Shown one piece after another: positions 6,436-7,573 of a stretch of DNA of 7,573 nucleotides. A model generated the notes under the pieces. It saw only the letters and a program-made list of their open reading frames with translations, was not told where the DNA came from and ran no database searches. This DNA is from Fen-1258 sp041658245. GTDB lineage: Bacteria > Bacteroidota > Ignavibacteria > Ignavibacteriales > Melioribacteraceae. The stretch's first letter is position 1. Each line of letters opens with the position of its first letter. A program made the position numbers and the translations under genes. Location of the stretch: assembly GCA_041658245.1 (NCBI GenBank), contig JBBAAM010000092.1, forward strand, positions 1-7,573, in the 5' to 3' direction.

Positions 6436-6636
6436 TTAATTTAAATTCTTGATTGTCATGAAGCTAGCAATTAAGGAAACAACAAATTTTAGTCCAACAA
6501 AAATTGTTCTAAATAAATTCGGGCTACTATTTTTTGTCCTTATGACTTTAATATAAGTAGTTTTGACTAATCGATCTTTTGAAATGTCAAGTTTGTCTCT
6601 TCTTTCACAACTGTAATCGTTTAACGTCTTTGGCAT
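6436..6636 (-). CDS. Small predicted single-pass membrane protein, 66 residues
   Basis: The N-terminal 40 residues are polar and rich in Lys and Arg. Residues about 41-62 (LFRTIFVGLKFVVSLIASFM) are hydrophobic enough for one membrane helix, followed by a five-residue tail. By the positive-inside rule the N-terminus would face the cytoplasm. No family is recognised. The best evidence that it is a real gene is a well-formed promoter 28 nt upstream of the ATG (TTTC, 19 nt, TATCTTTG). Small proteins of this shape include membrane-acting toxins, phage-type peptides and regulators, but nothing in the sequence picks one. Confidence 0.45.
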   Translation of the reverse strand: MPKTLNDYSCERRDKLDISKDRLVKTTYIKVIRTKNSSPNLFRTIFVGLKFVVSLIASFMTIKNLN

Positions 6637-6664
6637 GCAATTATTATTTTATATATTGTATACT

Positions 6665-6695
6665 CAAAGATATGATAGACAGTACCTTAGTGAAA
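6665..6695 (-). promoter_or_regulatory. Bacteroidota-type promoter for the 66-residue gene
   Basis: On the minus strand TTTC (6695-6692) is followed, after exactly 19 nt, by TATCTTTG (6672-6665). The phylum consensus is TTTG, about 19 nt, TAnnTTTG, so only one base differs. The ATG at 6636 is 28 nt downstream, a normal leader length. The -7 element forms a perfect 9-bp inverted repeat with the + strand copy at 6721-6729. Confidence 0.55.
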
Positions 6696-6697
6696 AA

Positions 6698-6900
6698 GTA
6701 GTTATTAACAGATTATTATAATATCTTTGTTATATTCTAAATGCATCTGTTATAGCATGATAATCAGTAGAGTACATGATTTATTTTCAAATTATTAATA
6801 AACAAAAGATAATCAGTCATTTAGGATAGGTTGGAAGTTAGTTATTAACAGAAGATTGTAATATATATGACATATTCTAATAGATCTATTATAGTATTAT
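6698..6900 (+). repeat. ~60-bp direct repeat pair upstream of the + strand gene
   Basis: 6701-6760 and 6841-6899 align at an offset of 140 nt with roughly 80% identity by eye. Both begin AGTTATTAACAGA (at 6700 and 6840 respectively) and share ATATTCTAA, ATCT and TTATAG. Between them GATAATCAGT occurs exactly twice, at 6759-6768 and 6808-6817. The first copy holds TATCTTTG at 6722-6729, a perfect -7 element for the + strand; in the second copy this has become TATATATG. The second copy ends only about 14 nt before the ATG of the 6914 gene. It looks like a duplicated leader or promoter region. Confidence 0.55.
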
Positions 6901-6913
6901 ATATTAATTAATT

Positions 6914-7342
6914 ATGAGAAGGAAGATAAAAACATTTTTTGTTTTTGGATATTCGATTTTTCCGTCGAATTATGGAGAAGATGGAAAAAAGTCAGAATTT
7001 TTCTTTGGCCAGTTTTCAAATCTTAAAAGAGCATTTCGAATAATATCAGGAGAAGGATTGCATTCTTATTCTATGATAGCAAAAAGAATAAAGGAAGATG
7101 CAATTTATTCTGCTTTTGATTTAAAAGTCACTATTAATAATAAAAAGTACTATTGTAATCGACTTGCAATCAAGGCTGTTTTTATGAACGATATTACATT
7201 TATTGACGAACCTGATTTACTAAGAAAAGAAATCCTGAAAGAGTTTTATTACCTTGATTATGGTGAGCCTTTTAGTAAAGGTATGTTCATGATCTCAAAG
7301 GGGAAAGTCAAAAGATTTGACAGCCCTTATGATCGCAGATAA
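6914..7342 (+). CDS. Unrecognised 142-residue protein
   Basis: The only + strand gene I can support. It is a soluble-looking, basic, aromatic-rich protein with no signal peptide and no clear membrane helix; the start RRKIKTFFVFGYSIF is more likely a first beta strand. Notable stretches are a Phe-rich loop EFFFGQF (28-34), IISGEGLHSYSMIAKRIKED (43-62), a strand pair around KVTINNKKYYCNRLAIKAVF (71-90), and an acidic run FIDEPDLLRKEILKEFYYLD (96-115). There are few Ala and Pro and many AAA/GAA codons, in line with AT-rich local DNA. No catalytic motif or known family is recognised. The ATG at 6914 is preceded by AT-rich leader sequence typical of Bacteroidota, where start strength does not depend on Shine-Dalgarno pairing. 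It is divergent from the 66-residue gene, and its 3' end faces the 56-bp repeat array. Confidence 0.7.
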   Translation: MRRKIKTFFVFGYSIFPSNYGEDGKKSEFFFGQFSNLKRAFRIISGEGLHSYSMIAKRIKEDAIYSAFDLKVTINNKKYYCNRLAIKAVFMNDITFIDEPDLLRKEILKEFYYLDYGEPFSKGMFMISKGKVKRFDSPYDRR

Positions 7343-7383
7343 TTTAATTTGGTATAATCCTGTTGAGGTTCAAATTTGCAATA

Positions 7384-7553
7384 ACTCGTTCTAGGATACT
7401 TTTTGTCTTGGATATTAGAGACTATTCTGATAGGTAGGCAGGTATTGTCTCGTCATACAATTTTAGTCTCGGTTGATGATCCTGGTAGATGTGTAGATGC
7501 TATCTCGTCATGACAAATTTGTCTAGGTAAACGGACAGAAGTTGTCTCGGTTA
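7384..7553 (-). repeat. Array of diverged ~56-bp repeat units
   Basis: On the minus strand, units begin at 7553 (TAACCGAGACAACTTC, cut short), 7530 (TACCTAGACAAATTTGTCAT), 7475 (CAACCGAGACTAAAATTGTA) and 7414 (TATCCAAGACAAAAAGTATC, partial). The two full units are 55 and 61 bp. They share CC(A/G/T)(A/G)GAC, (G)TATGACGAGA or (G)TCATGACGAGA, and CTACC(A/T) with the pair at 6309-6420. A 12-bp palindrome GACAAATTTGTC lies at 7512-7523. No gene is seen between 7343 and the window end, and the array may continue beyond it. Confidence 0.5.
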
Positions 7554-7573
7554 AAAATTTTGCTTTTTCTGTG

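Noticed and set aside
7384..7553. CRISPR array
   Set aside because: The units are contiguous and strongly diverged from each other, with no constant repeat and no unique spacers, and no cas genes are present.
5531..7553. Integron cassette array with attC sites
   Set aside because: The arrangement between small genes is suggestive, but I could not find paired RYYYAAC/GTTRRRY core sites or an integrase, and the genes are on both strands. I kept the repeats as a finding without this label.

Overview
The window looks like a piece of a Bacteroidota chromosome. It is AT-rich, it has no clear Shine-Dalgarno sites in front of its genes, and several genes are preceded by matches to the Bacteroidota -7 element TAnnTTTG. 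The outer-membrane-type protein has a signal peptide typical of that phylum. I cannot name a genus. Apart from one small + strand gene near the right end, every gene I can support is on the minus strand.

Right to left on the minus strand, the layout is as follows. (a) A 66-residue predicted single-pass membrane protein (6436-6636) has its own promoter. (b) An 8-stranded-type outer-membrane beta-barrel protein (5583-6227) is followed by a possible 52-codon small gene (5391-5549). (c) A tightly coupled two-gene unit follows: a SPPY-type DNA methyltransferase (3200-4588), then 1 nt later a small PD-(D/E)XK-like protein (2704-3198). I read this as a type II restriction-modification system with no visible controller gene. 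(d) A SulP-family anion transporter with a C-terminal STAS domain (209-1900) comes next. (e) The signal-peptide end of another exported protein runs off the left edge (1-112). On the + strand, 6914-7342 encodes an unrecognised 142-residue protein.

The intergenic DNA is unusually structured. A ~245-255 bp repeat is present twice in the same orientation (2443-2698 and 5141-5384). Each copy starts within about 10 nt after the stop codon of a minus-strand gene and carries the same long hairpin. A second family, diverged ~56-bp units, lies in three gaps on the right side: a tandem pair at 6309-6420, an array at 7384-7553 and a lone copy at about 5531-5568. A GC-rich, multi-stem element ending in a T run (2101-2228) stands alone between the transporter and the restriction-modification unit. 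A ~60-bp direct repeat and a divergent promoter pair sit between the 66-residue gene and the + strand gene. Together with unrecognised small genes, this makes 2,100-7,573 look like an accessory, repeat-rich region beside a housekeeping-type transporter. No transposase, integrase, tRNA, rRNA or CRISPR array was found.
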